Positions 35,290 to 46,067 are shown, numbered from the stretch's first letter. The stretch is 64,000 nucleotides of DNA from Craspedostauros australis (GCA_026770025.1 JAMXDE010000004.1:930001-994000), one strand, 5' to 3'. Notes: generated from the letters alone by a model not told the origin. Translations and numbers: made by a program.

Positions 35290-35855
35290 TGTTGGAAGGC
35301 TCCGCGCACGGAGAATCGGTAGTAGTCAACACTCTTTCTCAAAGTGTTTCTGTTACTGTTACTGATGTTGCTATTGATTGTTGATGAGCGAGCATGGGGA
35401 ATGAGATGATCAAGATGCTCTCTTGATCCATCTCTTCCTTGCTCTCATTGCTTGGTGCAATCCTCTTGCACCTCCATGCACATTGCTCTCATGTTGCTCG
35501 TTGATGTTGACTTGATTGTCAATGTTGTCATTTCTCTCTCGTTGTCTTGTCGTTGTTCCGTTCTTGGGTTTTGTTGAATCTGATGATTGATCGAATCTGA
35601 TGGAATATTTAAAACATATTTCATTCCTGTAGACCTGGTAGGTAAGGCCTTGAGGTGACGTCACATGTGGTGGATACTGTGGTATCTGCTGGTATCGCGG
35701 TATCCTGTCATCGTAGTATCGCAGTATCCTTGTGGTATCGAGGTGGCATCGCTGTGACGTCATAGTTTTGGGTCGTGATTCCGCCACCAAATATTCTGGA
35801 TGATGGCGCGCAAGTGTGACTGATGCATACACATCCGAGTACACACATTCCAACA
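35290..35855 (-). repeat. 5' LTR of element B
   Basis: 566 bp, partner of 20151-20717. Followed by the second GGGGTT at 35856-35861. Confidence 0.95.
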
Positions 35856-38800
35856 GGGGTTCCCTCTGGTCCATAGGTCCACTTCATGATGTGGCTGTAG
35901 GTTCGGTTCAGCCATCGCACGTCTCGACTGCGGATGACTGTCTTGGTGGTTGGGCGAAACATGTTGTACACCCCTGTTCCATGTTGCAGGGCGTAGCCGA
36001 TGAAAATCATCTCTTCGCCTCTGTTCTGGAGTTTTGCTGTTGTGTTGCCGTGTGCCATTTTCACAACTCCCACTTCGCCAAATGTGCGAAGTCCATTCAG
36101 GTATTTCGGGTCGTTTCCGAAAAGAAGCCGATGGGGCGAACACTTCTTCCCCTTGGGTACGATGATGTTGGACACTGCTGTGGCGACGTTCGCTGCTGCC
36201 GCCCACAGTCCATGTCGATGCTCTTCGTTCAACTGTGCTCCATTCAGCATGGACCGTACCTTCGTGTAAAGATATGCGAACTTGCGTTCGACTCTCCCAT
36301 TCTGCTGTGGAGTGTTGGGAGCGGTGTACTCGAATGACACATTGAGGCCGGCTTCGATCAGCTGGGCCTCTGTTGCTTTGTTCTCTCCGCTGTTGTCCCC
36401 ACGGAAGATCACTCGATGGTCCTTGATGTGAGGACTCATCTGTTGGAGGAGTGTCTTGAGGTGGATTGGTTGGTCGCTCTTGTTCTTGGTGAAGAAGCTC
36501 CACGCGAAGTTGTTGTGGTCGTCGACGACCAGTATCCAGTACCTCTTGTTCCCAAAGCTCGTGTGCTTGGTGTAGCTGATGTCGATGAAGAGCCGTTCGA
36601 AGCTCTTTGTTGCTCTTGGGATGGTTGCCTTGGCCAGGTTCTTCACGCGCGCATTCGCAGTGGCGCAATCGTGGCACGTGGGCAGATCTCCGATCATCTT
36701 CCATCCATATTCGGCTGCGGTACGCTTCATAGTTGCAAGCGGTGCGTGTCCGAGGATACGGTGAAGTGTCGTGGCATTGATTGTCTGCTTGTTGCTAGAC
36801 ACGATGGATAGTGCGGCCACGTCATTGTTCGGGTTGATTGGCCGCATCTGCACTCCGGTGATGAAACCATTCTTCGTTGGGAACACACGGTCGAACACGA
36901 TTCGATTTCCGTTGTTCTTCGCGATGTTCATGATGATTCTGTTGTTGTTGATCCGGTACCCTTTTTGCAGGGCCTTGTTGGTGGAGAATAAATTCACCCA
37001 CATTTTCGGTGCGACCTTCACATCATCAAGGCGAATCGTTGTTTTCGTGTTGTCCTTCTGTGTGACTTCCAGGAGCATCGAACCAATTTTGGGCGAGCTC
37101 AACTGGGTGTTGTTGCCAACTCTCACATGCGACTTAACATGGCGGATGTTGAACATCCCTTTGTCCGAGTTTGTGATGTGGCACAATGCGCCGCTGTCAG
37201 CTAGCCATGTGTGTTCGTCAGGTGCGTCTCTTGGTCCGACGGTTCGAAGGTTATTGCCAATCGCCATGATGGCCATGTCGTCGATGGCATGGTTGATGTC
37301 CATATTGTTCTGGTCTTCGGCTTGACCTTGGTCTGGGTTCAACACCATCCCATGTTGTGGATGCGGTCGTTGTACAAGTAGCTCGGCCATGCAGCTGCCT
37401 AGGATGAGGTGGTGCTCGAGGTCAGCCATTCTCTGAATTCCTCGTAGTTCGAAGATGTCGGGAAGGATGGCGCCGTTCGCTAGGATATGTTCGATGGAGA
37501 ACAATCCTGCCGCTGTGAAGAGTGAGACCATGTTGCTCATCCAGGCGCTCTGGTTCCCTGGGTCGTCTGGGAAGAGGTACATTGCCGCGGCGAATGCTGC
37601 GTTCGCGATGTGTTGTCGCTGCATAGTCCTGGCGGTTGGACTCGGATCCGGGAGGATCTGGTGTCGGCCGGTCCGTCCTTGCTCGAAGTACGGCGCAAGG
37701 GATTCGAGGATCACCTGTGTTGGGTATTGAACCCTCTCGTTAGGGTCGAAAGTGGCATCGTTGTTGCTGTAGTTGTCGTTGTCTGATGCCGAATCCTCGT
37801 CTGGTTCGATGTTGCTCTGCGAGCCATCCACGTCGAAGTTGGATGCACTCGATTCCGAGCCGCTGTCGGTCTCATCGAAGATGCCTTGTCTTCTGTTGGG
37901 ACGATGGTCAGTCGCTGCGCGACTGTCGCTCTCGTTGGTGTCACCGCCCATTTCTTCTTCATCTGAATCGTCTTGAGCATTCATGCAGAACTCGAAGTTG
38001 AAGTCGAAGTCGAGGCCTCGGCTGGGATCCACCTCGTGGATGATTGGTTTGTGCAGCCACTCAGGGGTGGAGTTGTTGTCATGGAATTCTTCAGGTTTGC
38101 TGGAGTAGGTGAAGGAGTCAAAGAAGGAGTCGTCGATCTCCCCTGTTACCTCCACGCAGTATGGTTCGTCGATCATCGTAAAGACGATGTCGTTCGAGTC
38201 TTCGTCGCTCGAGTCGCAAGTCGTGTTTGCATTTTCTTGTTCTTTCTTCATGCGCTCGTCGTATTTCTTCTTTCTGCATTCTGACTCTCGATGGTAGGCA
38301 ATCCCACAGTAGTGACAGTTGCCCTTGAAGCCACAGCCCTTGCCTCTGCCACCGTTGCGGCCTCTGCCTCCGGTGTTGCCTTTCTGTCTGCCACTGCGGC
38401 CCTTGGCGTCATTGTCTTGTTTCTTGTTGGGACAGTTGTTTGCGGTGTGGCCCTGTGCGCCACAGTTGTAGCAGTTTCCTCTGAAGCCGTCTGTGGTTGT
38501 CAGGCCGGTATCATCTTGGTTGGACTCCTCGCTCGCGAAGTCATCCACATAAGCCTTGCCTCCAGTTTTGCGGGAGTAGGTCAGGTTGAACAGGGACCGG
38601 ATGGTTTCGATGGTCACCTTGGTTGGGTCGAGGCGAAGCTGTTGTTCGATGGTTCGCACATCTGGACGGTACTCACCGCTCACGGTGTTCAGCACCTGCA
38701 TGATCAGTTCGTCATCGTCGATGGTGTGATTGACTTCTTCAAGTCGGGTTCGAAGTAGCTCCAGTTGCGTGATGTAGTCGTCGGGGTCAGTGTCACGCTT

Positions 38801-39580
38801 CATCTTCTCAGCATTGAATTGGTACTTCAATCGCATCTTGGTCGAAGTGTCGATTGGCTTGAACTTCGCCATCAGCAACTTCCAAGCCTCAGCTGGATTG
38901 CCGTCCGGATAGTCGGTGGTGACACATTTCGTGATCATTTGGAGGGCCTTCTTGCCCGTTCCCTTTGTCGTGTCCATCATCAGCACGAGGTCTCCGAAGC
39001 AGTCGCCGGCCAACTCGTGGGTCTTAGAGAGGGTCTCCTTCTCGCCGCCTTCGGCCGCGGCCACCTCAGCTTGGGTTGGGATCGGCGTCAGCCCGATCAT
39101 GATGTTCTTCGTGCGCTGCGCTCGCGCGTACGCCTTGGCTTGCGTCTCCCAATCATTGAAGTCCTCCTTCTTGCCACTGAACAGAGGCGCCTTGTTGCGT
39201 CTCCTGTTCGTCTCTGTTGTCATGGTTGATGTTCCTGTCCGTGCGCTCGCGCCGGGTGTTGCTGTTGATGGTTGCTTGGCTGTCTGCTGGCCTTCTCTCT
39301 CTGTCTGTCTGCTCGTCTCTTGTTCGTAGGCTTCGATCTTAATTGCTGTTGCCTCTGCTCTCGGTGTCTCTTCTGTCTCGGTTCTTGCTGCCGGTCTTGG
39401 CTCTTCTCTCTGTCGTCTGCCAGCCGTATCCGCGATACGCCGTGCTCTCTCTTGTTCTGTCTCGTCAATCGCTGCTTCTTGGATTGGTGTTGGGAGTGTT
39501 GGCGCGCCTTGCTCTCCTTCTGTCTCTTCCTCGATCACCGGTGTGAGAGGGTATTCAGTCTCTTCGGACTCTTCGCTCAT
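35856..39580 (-). pseudogene. Element A: gag, protease and integrase part of the polyprotein
   Basis: An open frame starts at 39580 (MSEESEETEYPLTPVIE) and runs unbroken to the B insertion at 35855. It contains gag; zinc knuckles CYNCGAQGHTANNC (near residue 370) and CHYCGIAYHRESEC (near 420); an acidic stretch; the conserved linker domain (about residues 650-750, FSIEHILANGAILPDIFE); protease TWLADSGALCHITNSDKG (near 793), with Leu where B and C have Ser after DSGA; integrase zinc site LHRILGHAPL ... CHDCA; and integrase residues FIDISYTKH, RGDNSGENK and NGRVERKF. The frame continues by chance into the B LTR. The rest of the protein is at 17179-20150. Confidence 0.93.
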
Positions 39581-39621
39581 TCAGCCATTCGGTTCCGTCA
39601 CGCAGGGCTCTCTCGACCTAT

Positions 39622-39633
39622 CGTTTATAAACG
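39622..39633. other. Primer-binding position of element A (palindrome)
   Basis: CGTTTATAAACG directly abuts the 5' LTR of A, identical to the 12-mer at the same place in B. Confidence 0.6.
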
Positions 39634-40994
39634 TGTTAGAAAACTCCGCGCACGGAGATGGACTGAAGTCTTGCTGTTCTGTTGTTTGTTAGTTGTTATT
39701 GGTTGTAGGACGACAGGTGTTATGAGACAAACAGATTAGCACCTCTTCTTTGCATTGTTGTCATCACGTCTGTCAGGAATCGAGGGTGCGACTATGTCGT
39801 GTTATCCTAGATTGCCGCACCTCCCATAATACCAAAAATAGACTGACCAATCTACCAAAGTCGGACACACTCCCAAGTCGATTGTGGACCTCCTCCTCTG
39901 TGTGTCAAGAGTATGACAGACGAAGGACAGACTAATGATGTGACATGGCTTGAGGGGATTGACGAACTGGCATGGTGAATGATGGATGCGAAAGGGAGAC
40001 TGGAACACCGAAGTGTTCCAAGCATGAGTGTTAACCGGTTGACCTGAAACATCTATGCGAAAGTGCTATCACGGTTGAGTCGCTCGGAACCCAGAACATG
40101 ATTACGTGACTGACAGAGAACCAGCGAAGGAGAACAAAGCGCGGACTGGAACAACATCGAAGGACTGGACTGATCGTGCCAGAACTCCATGTTCTGACCA
40201 AGTGTGATTGTCAGTGAACATGTGAGAAGAGTGAGTGAACAACACGGAAGAGTGTACTGAATGAATGATGGATGCCTGATGAGAAGAGAATGAATCAAGC
40301 ATCGGCATGCATGTATCTCAGGAGAGTAGACGGACACCTCAACAGACAAGCATGGTGAAGATGCACCTGTCATGAGCAATAAGATGTGCATGATGGAGAG
40401 AGTCTGTAATGATGATTGTGAGGGGCAACTACAGGAGGCCCACCAGCATCATCATGGGCAAACGAGTCGAGGACTTGAGAAATGAATATGTTGTTCTCAC
40501 AGTTCTAAAACGGTACAGTTTGATAAACATTAAACTACAGTATCTATACCCCGGATTTCCAACACACGTCATATTGCGGATGGCACACATCTTTCCTGAA
40601 TTTGGTGCGGTTCACAACCATCTCGAATTGCTCTTTCACTCGACAATTCCTCCATGATGTTGCGTGTTGTTTCGGTCTGTTCATCGCACATTTCCGTGTT
40701 GTTTCTTCATCAATTTCTTCTGAGATTCGCATCAACATTAAAAGTTTCATTCTTCTGTAGACTTCAGTACTAAGTCATTGTTCTTCTCTTGACACGAAGA
40801 TTCCACGTCAGAATTGGAATCTTCTTCATACCACGTCACATGGTCGTCTTGGTCACCTTTTGTTGTTTTCCTCCTTGAGTCACGAGTTATGAGTCACGAG
40901 TTCACAGTCTCACATTTTCTCGTTTGGTCGTCACCGACACACACATCAGTGTCACGGTGATTGGAGCGAAGCATTGAACACACACATTTCGACA
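39634..40994 (-). repeat. 5' LTR of element A
   Basis: 1361 bp, partner of 15802-17162 with two differences. It contains the same nested solo LTR at 39771-40564. Followed by AATCAA (40995-41000). Confidence 0.95.
39771..40564 (+). mobile_element. Solo LTR of the C family inside the second A LTR
   Basis: 794 bp, at the same offset (137 bp) and with the same CACGTC duplication as the copy at 15939-16732. Confidence 0.93.
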
Positions 40995-41000
40995 AATCAA

Positions 41001-41591
41001 CACCAACAACTACGGCTGGCATCTGTTCATGTCTCTCACGCCGGTTGCCAGCATCGATGTCGATGTAAGCACTGTGAGCCGCTTGCAACAAGATGCAGAC
41101 AACCATCCGCAGAGTACTTTGTTTCGCCTTGTCGTCCGGCGCCATTGGTTGGCGCCATGGGTCCTCAACGATGCAACGCACCGCAAGAGACGAGCCGCGA
41201 TAGCTCTGGTTGTCCATTTTCCATGGAGCACTCACACCATCCTTCAAAGCTCAGACAAGTACGTGGTCGGAGAATACCGAAATGATTGACTAATCTGTAT
41301 TATATTTACTCTTTACTGAGCTACTGCGTCGTGGGTTGTACCCAACATGAACATGATAACATGTAGAGTATGATGGGATGCGGCTGTCCGAACCTGCATC
41401 GATCCATCATGGTGCTTGTTTGCTTCCTCTTGACGCACGAGTGTGACCCCGTCCAGGAGGGCGCCTTGCCGCACGCGTGGCAATGCTCTGCTCTACCTTG
41501 AAGATTTGTTGCAGCTCTGCCGAAACAAAGGGCTGGACAGGAGCAATGTCAAGTGGTTGTGGGCGCCGGGCCATCATGGCCCCTGCAGGAC
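41001..41591. other. Unique sequence without recognised gene
   Basis: This is the right flank of the retroelement nest. No supported coding signal was found. It includes the 3' flank of the hemerythrin-like gene. Confidence 0.45.
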
Positions 41592-42896
41592 TCAGGCGCA
41601 GCATCCGCTCGCTGCCTCGGCCTGGACACCAGTCGTGACGGCATCGATCGGGGTTTCGAAGTTCTTCTGGAACAGCTTGAAGCGAGCCTTGAAATCCAGA
41701 AACCACACTGCGGATACAAATCAACATGCGGACGGGCAGTATGGTACCACGTATGGACGAAAAGAACGGAGAATACAAGGAGGTTTTGGTGAGAACGATG
41801 CTCATGTGGAAAGCAATGGATCAAAGACAGAAACGATGCAAAAAGAAGGGATCAGGACTTACCAAATCCAGGAATGCCCTCCTGCGGCATGAACTCCTTG
41901 CGCCAGCGATCGACGCCCATGCAAGCAACGAGTGATCCAATTTCAACCTTCGGTCCTTTACCGATGATTTCCTGAACCTTTGGGGCGACGTCCTTCGCGG
42001 TGAAGTACGCACGAAGGAGCGGGAGGCACTCGTCTTCCTCCTCCTTCAGATGTGGCAACATCATGTTCTCATACTCCTCCATGTACCGGGCGATCTCATC
42101 AATCATATCTCCCGGCTTCAACGCCTTGATGGCATCGGAGAGCTTATCCAACTGTCTCTCGAGTCCCTCGTGGTCCGTGATGGCCTGAAGCAGGCGAATG
42201 GCGATAGAGCAGTTGATATGATTCGAGTACGTTGACGGAGAAAGAAGAAGGGTTGTGGGACAAGTGAGTGGGGTCAAGGTTGGCAGACAGCGCTGCGCCG
42301 CGCCACACCGCATCAATTTTCACCATGGCACGATGCAGTCATCGCAGCAGCTTGCACAAAATCCATTCAGGCATGGAAGTGCCGGCACAAATAAATGTTG
42401 CAGAATGGGGGCGACCATCTTGGTATCATCCACAACGGCAGTGTGCTGTTGCAACATTGCAGGACGACTTATCGCATAATCGAAGCCAAATGGCACGTAC
42501 CTTTTCCGGGTAATGGAAGCGAGTTTTGAGGTAGGGAACCATGATGTCATCTTCGTTGTGATGATGCGCATGGACGTGGGCGAAATGAGTATCCCAAAAG
42601 AGCTGGATGCTGCTGACCTCCCAGTTCCTGAGCTCAGCGTTGCGGGACTTTGCTGCCTTCAGAGCCCTGACCATGAACTTCATTTCGCGCCGCAGCGAGT
42701 TGTGGGCGTGCATCCAACCGTCGGTCTCCTTGGGGTGTGTCCAGGTCTTTTCCTTGTCGGGCAGGAACTGCGGGTTCACCTGAAAGCTGGGATCCGTGGG
42801 ATCGAAGTGTTTCTTCGTGCTGCTTGCACCAAGGGCCGGATCTCCGGCTCCAGTGGTCAAGGTATTGGAGTTGTTGACAATGACTGCGGTTGCCAT
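41592..42896 (-). CDS. Hemerythrin HHE-domain protein, three exons
   Basis: Exon 1 is 42896-42501, exon 2 is 42184-41863, exon 3 is 41707-41592. Intron 1 is 316 bp (donor GTACGT, acceptor CTTCAG) and intron 2 is 155 bp (donor GTAAGT, acceptor ATCCGCAG). The spliced protein is 277 residues. Metal-ligand motifs of the hemerythrin-like cation-binding fold are present: His in GWMHAHNSLRREM, HAHHHNEDDIMVPYL (HHxxE type), TDHEGLERQLDKL, and LPHLKEEEDECLPLL (HxxxE type). The C-terminus made by exon 3 (GFVWFLDFKARFKLF, then a Cys-Cys end) is typical of longer HHE proteins. Related proteins bind a di-iron centre and act in oxygen, iron or redox sensing; the specific role here is unknown. No signal peptide is evident. 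Confidence 0.82.
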
Positions 42897-43867
42897 GATT
42901 TCTGTTTTCTTTGTGCTTTGTTTGGTGGGTGGGTGGATCCGGTGATGTGATGTGATGTGATGTGTTGGGCTGATGAAGATCGGCGGTGTCTCAACGCTCT
43001 GTTCGTTTAGGTGTGATGTGAATGTGTTTTATGATATGTCTGAAGATCTGCTTTCTGGTTTTATGAGATGTAGCAGGGGATGACAAGATGCGATGGATGA
43101 ATCAATTCGGATGGTGGTGGCGAGTCGCCTCCCTTGACGCGGGCAGCTGCACTGCACTCCCTTGCCTTGCCGCAACAACGTGCGTGAGGTCGTTCTCAAG
43201 GTGGCGGCTTGCATTCCTCTTGACGATGCTTCTTGGTCAGGTGACGAAGAAAGCTCCGATCATGTGAGTTCGTATCGGATTGGAGACATCAGAGAACGTC
43301 GCTTTGTCACGGGGGTTGGCACTATTCTCTTCCATGGGTTGAAGTCACCGTTCTGGGCGCTCGATGATGATATGTCTTGTTCTGTTCTGCTTCACGAATT
43401 GTGCTGGTGGTTGTCCCCCGCGATCTTGTGAGTTGTCATGGCTACGACACCTCACCGTTGTATACAGGATTGGGCAACTTGGACTTCGAGAGGTGACCTC
43501 CGAGCCATTCATGAATGGAAAAGACTTTGTGAGAACTGTGGTATTCCGGTCCACACGGACGCAGTACAGGCCTAAAGATGGCGCACAACAGTCTATGGGC
43601 ACAAGCACAGAGAGAGAGCAGCTGACACAAACGAACAACCACACACAGACGCATCCAATCCGATAGAGGACGAAAGCATCGCGAGCAGAGCACGATTCTA
43701 TTATTGCAACGGAAGGCTTGTGACATCGTGTATTATGAATAATCTGAGTTGGTAGAGCAGGGGAAGCTCAGAATGTACTACTATGACTGTTATGCAATGC
43801 TCATGGCCTCTCTGCAACGCAACGCGATGCAACTGCCACAGCGGATGTAACTCGGAAGCTGAATGAT
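42897..43867. other. Intergenic region between hemerythrin-like and ankyrin genes
   Basis: It holds the upstream region of the hemerythrin-like gene, with four GATGT repeats near 42942-42962. No supported gene is present. The part next to 43867 is the 3' flank of the ankyrin gene. Confidence 0.45.
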
Positions 43868-45958
43868 TCACACATCGCTTGGTTGACGAAGGATGTCGAG
43901 GAGACTTTCTGACGCCCGCGCCCGACACGCCAAGTGCCAGGGCGTTTCGCCACGATCCGTCCGAACGGTGTTGGAGGCCGGGTGCAGTTGCAGCAGACGG
44001 CGCACCACCTCGATCGCAGCGCCTCCCATGATCGCCATGTGAAGCGGAAGCTGTCCCATCGAGTCCATGGTACAGCACAGCGACAGCGCGGTTCTCGCTG
44101 CGTCTGTGTTGCGTTTGTTGGTCCATTCGCCAGTGTTCGCTGTGGGATGCGCGATGATCGCTGCGATGAGAAGGAGATCGACGACCGACAGCGGGGCACC
44201 GTGCAGGCAGGCGAGGTGCAAAGGAGTGGAGCCGTGATTGGATTTGGCTTGGACGGAATCTGGGAAAACAGAAAGGAGGTGCCGCAGCACGTCCTTGTCT
44301 GCACCGTTCTCGCACGCGAGGTGGAGTGGCAGGTATCCGTTTGTATCTTTGCGCGACGCAGCCTTTGGGTACTGCTGCAGAAGGAGGTCCACGCACTGTG
44401 CTGTCAGTGAGGGCAATGCGTTGGTGGTGGTGGTGGTGGTGGCAGCCGCTGTTGGCATGCTGTGCTGTGTTTGATCTTCCTGCTGCTGCGTCGGGAAGAG
44501 CGCGAGCATGTGCAGGGGCAGCCTTCCGCATGCATTGGGCGTTGATATCATGTGAGGGTCGGCACGAGTCAGGAAGCGAAGCACCGCCGGGCTGGCCTGG
44601 TAGGAGCAGGCATAATGCAGGGGTGTGCCAACCCACTCATCGCACTCATGGATTGCGCGAGGGTAGGCCCAGTAGCATGCCTCGACCGTCTTTGCAGTGC
44701 GGCTGTGCGTCGAAAGGCAGCACAGGATGGAGAGCGGGAGCATGTGAGATGCGAAATGCTCTTCCAAGTGGTACCGTATGCGGCAAAGGTAAGGGTACTT
44801 GGCGATGAATTGGTAGACTGCTGTCTCGGAATAGTACGGTGCTTTGTGGAAGTGGCGCCGGGCACGCGAATGGCTGTGCCGATGCTGATGGTTGTGATTC
44901 GAGGAGGAGGAGGAGGAGGAGAAGGGCTGCTTGTCCCATGGATCGAAGTTGATCATCTCGATGAATTTGGATGCCAGCTGGTGCAGCGTGGAGTCCTTGG
45001 GGATGTTCTCATAACAGATAGGAACAGCCGGCAGGATGTTGCCATCGGTACTGTATGCGATGCTGGATGACAGCTCATAGTTCTGGCCTTGGTGTTTGCC
45101 ATCGCTGGTCTCATCATCCTCGCTATCTTCGTCTTCGTCCATGTCCTCCTCGATGTAGCTGAGCTTTTTCCTGAGACCGGCGCGAGGTGACGTGAGCATC
45201 CCACCCATGGGCAGGTCTATGCCTGCGTCCGCTTCTCTGCCTCTTTGCAGTTCGTTCGAGGAGTCCAGCGTATCGGGCGGTGCGGATGCTACCATGCGGC
45301 TTCGTAGAGTTGCTGTCACTGTGTGTGAGGGTGGTGGTGGAGAAAGGCCGATGTCTTGTGATCGCTGTGTCACAGGAATCGAGATTGAGGGAGGCAAGGT
45401 GGATCTGATCCTCTCGCTCATTGAAAGCGAAGGCTTGTTTGTGCTGTCGTCATTGCTTGCAGTTGTAGCTCCTGCTTGAATTGCAGTTGTGTCTGCAGCT
45501 GTCACATGATCTTTGGATCGACTGGGTTGCGCAGAGTCTTGGGCAGTGCTTGAAGGAGATGTGTCCTTGGTTGCCTCGGAAACTTGCTCATCGGAAGAAG
45601 CATCTGGAGAAACGCCTCTCTTGTTGCCATTGCCATTGCCAGTGTCATTGCCAACATCGTTGCCATCGCTGTTTTCTTCGCTGTTGGTATCACTGCTGTC
45701 GTTGTGGAGATCTTCGTTGCCTTCCTCTGGCTTGGTTGTCTGCGAAGAGTCGGTGTGGGACGACTCCGTGTCATTGGCAAGGCTGAATGGCATGTCCATG
45801 TTGTTTGCCATCTCCAGCCTCACCTTGCTCTCTCTGCTCGTCTGCCTTCGCTGCTTTCGCTTCGGCGACAGCTGCCTTGGGCGTTGGTGGCCATGATGGA
45901 CGCTCTTGGCGGTGCTCTCATTCACCGCCGACGGCGCCTTGGAGACGCATGATCCCAT
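43868..45958 (-). CDS. Ankyrin-repeat protein with N-terminal myristoylation motif
   Basis: A single exon of 696 residues. The start MGSCVSKAP has Gly2, Cys4, Ser6 and Lys7, the classic pattern for N-myristoylation with a possible palmitoylation site, so membrane anchoring is likely. Residues about 20-340 are low-complexity, acidic and Ser/Thr-rich. A His-rich stretch (NHNHQHRHSHSRARRHFH) lies near 355-372. Ankyrin repeats fill the C-terminal part: TPLHYACSYQ (near 439), GRLPLHMLALF (474), GYLPLHLACENGA (536), STPLHLACLHGA (572), GQLPLHMAIMGGA (632) and ETPWHLACRARA (669). Multi-ankyrin proteins of this layout are a large diatom family; binding partners are unknown. Confidence 0.88.
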   Translation of the reverse strand: MGSCVSKAPSAVNESTAKSVHHGHQRPRQLSPKRKQRRQTSRESKVRLEMANNMDMPFSLANDTESSHTDSSQTTKPEEGNEDLHNDSSDTNSEENSDGNDVGNDTGNGNGNKRGVSPDASSDEQVSEATKDTSPSSTAQDSAQPSRSKDHVTAADTTAIQAGATTASNDDSTNKPSLSMSERIRSTLPPSISIPVTQRSQDIGLSPPPPSHTVTATLRSRMVASAPPDTLDSSNELQRGREADAGIDLPMGGMLTSPRAGLRKKLSYIEEDMDEDEDSEDDETSDGKHQGQNYELSSSIAYSTDGNILPAVPICYENIPKDSTLHQLASKFIEMINFDPWDKQPFSSSSSSSNHNHQHRHSHSRARRHFHKAPYYSETAVYQFIAKYPYLCRIRYHLEEHFASHMLPLSILCCLSTHSRTAKTVEACYWAYPRAIHECDEWVGTPLHYACSYQASPAVLRFLTRADPHMISTPNACGRLPLHMLALFPTQQQEDQTQHSMPTAAATTTTTTNALPSLTAQCVDLLLQQYPKAASRKDTNGYLPLHLACENGADKDVLRHLLSVFPDSVQAKSNHGSTPLHLACLHGAPLSVVDLLLIAAIIAHPTANTGEWTNKRNTDAARTALSLCCTMDSMGQLPLHMAIMGGAAIEVVRRLLQLHPASNTVRTDRGETPWHLACRARASESLLDILRQPSDV

Positions 45959-45990
45959 GGTGCATCCACCTCAGACGAACTGCCTTGGAC

Positions 45991-46067
45991 AGTGGTGTTG
46001 CACAGTGGTGTTGCACAGTGGTGTTGCACAGTGGTGTTGCGCAGTGGTGTTCAACGGTGGTGTTGAC
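45991..46067. repeat. 13-bp tandem repeat upstream of the ankyrin gene
   Basis: About six units of AGTGGTGTTGCAC. The last two are degenerate. It lies 30-110 bp upstream of the ankyrin start codon, so it is in its 5' untranslated region or promoter. The unit length equals that of the large minisatellite but the sequence is unrelated. Confidence 0.85.

Larger units (their letters stand above)
20151..35855 (-). mobile_element. Ty1/copia LTR retrotransposon B (nested in A)
   Basis: The element has 567-bp (20151-20717) and 566-bp (35290-35855) LTRs and is flanked by GGGGTT on both sides (20145-20150, 35856-35861). It is a close relative of A: the N-terminus MSKETEETAFPLTPVIE matches A's MSEESEETEYPLTPVIE, and the domain order is the same. 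It is interrupted by element C and by a 299-bp insertion-plus-duplication. Removing each restores a single open frame (299 and 7553 bp both shift the frame by two, matching the frames seen), so B was probably coding-competent when it landed. Confidence 0.95.
15802..40994 (-). mobile_element. Ty1/copia LTR retrotransposon A (outermost, dead)
   Basis: The element is bounded by two 1361-bp LTRs (15802-17162 and 39634-40994) that differ at only two positions, with TG...CA ends and the 6-bp duplication AATCAA. The internal part runs on the minus strand in the copia order gag, protease, integrase, reverse transcriptase, RNase H. Element B splits it between integrase and reverse transcriptase. Removing B and one GGGGTT keeps the reading frame (15711 bp, divisible by three), so the polyprotein was continuous when B landed. 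Later damage is a nonsense codon, an insertion of about 0.5 kb and a 1-bp deletion. A polypurine tract (GGAAGGG, minus strand) abuts the 3' LTR. Confidence 0.95.

Noticed and set aside
43701-44636. 311-codon minus-strand frame overlapping the ankyrin gene
   Set aside because: It is the alternative frame of the ankyrin gene, which has clear repeats.
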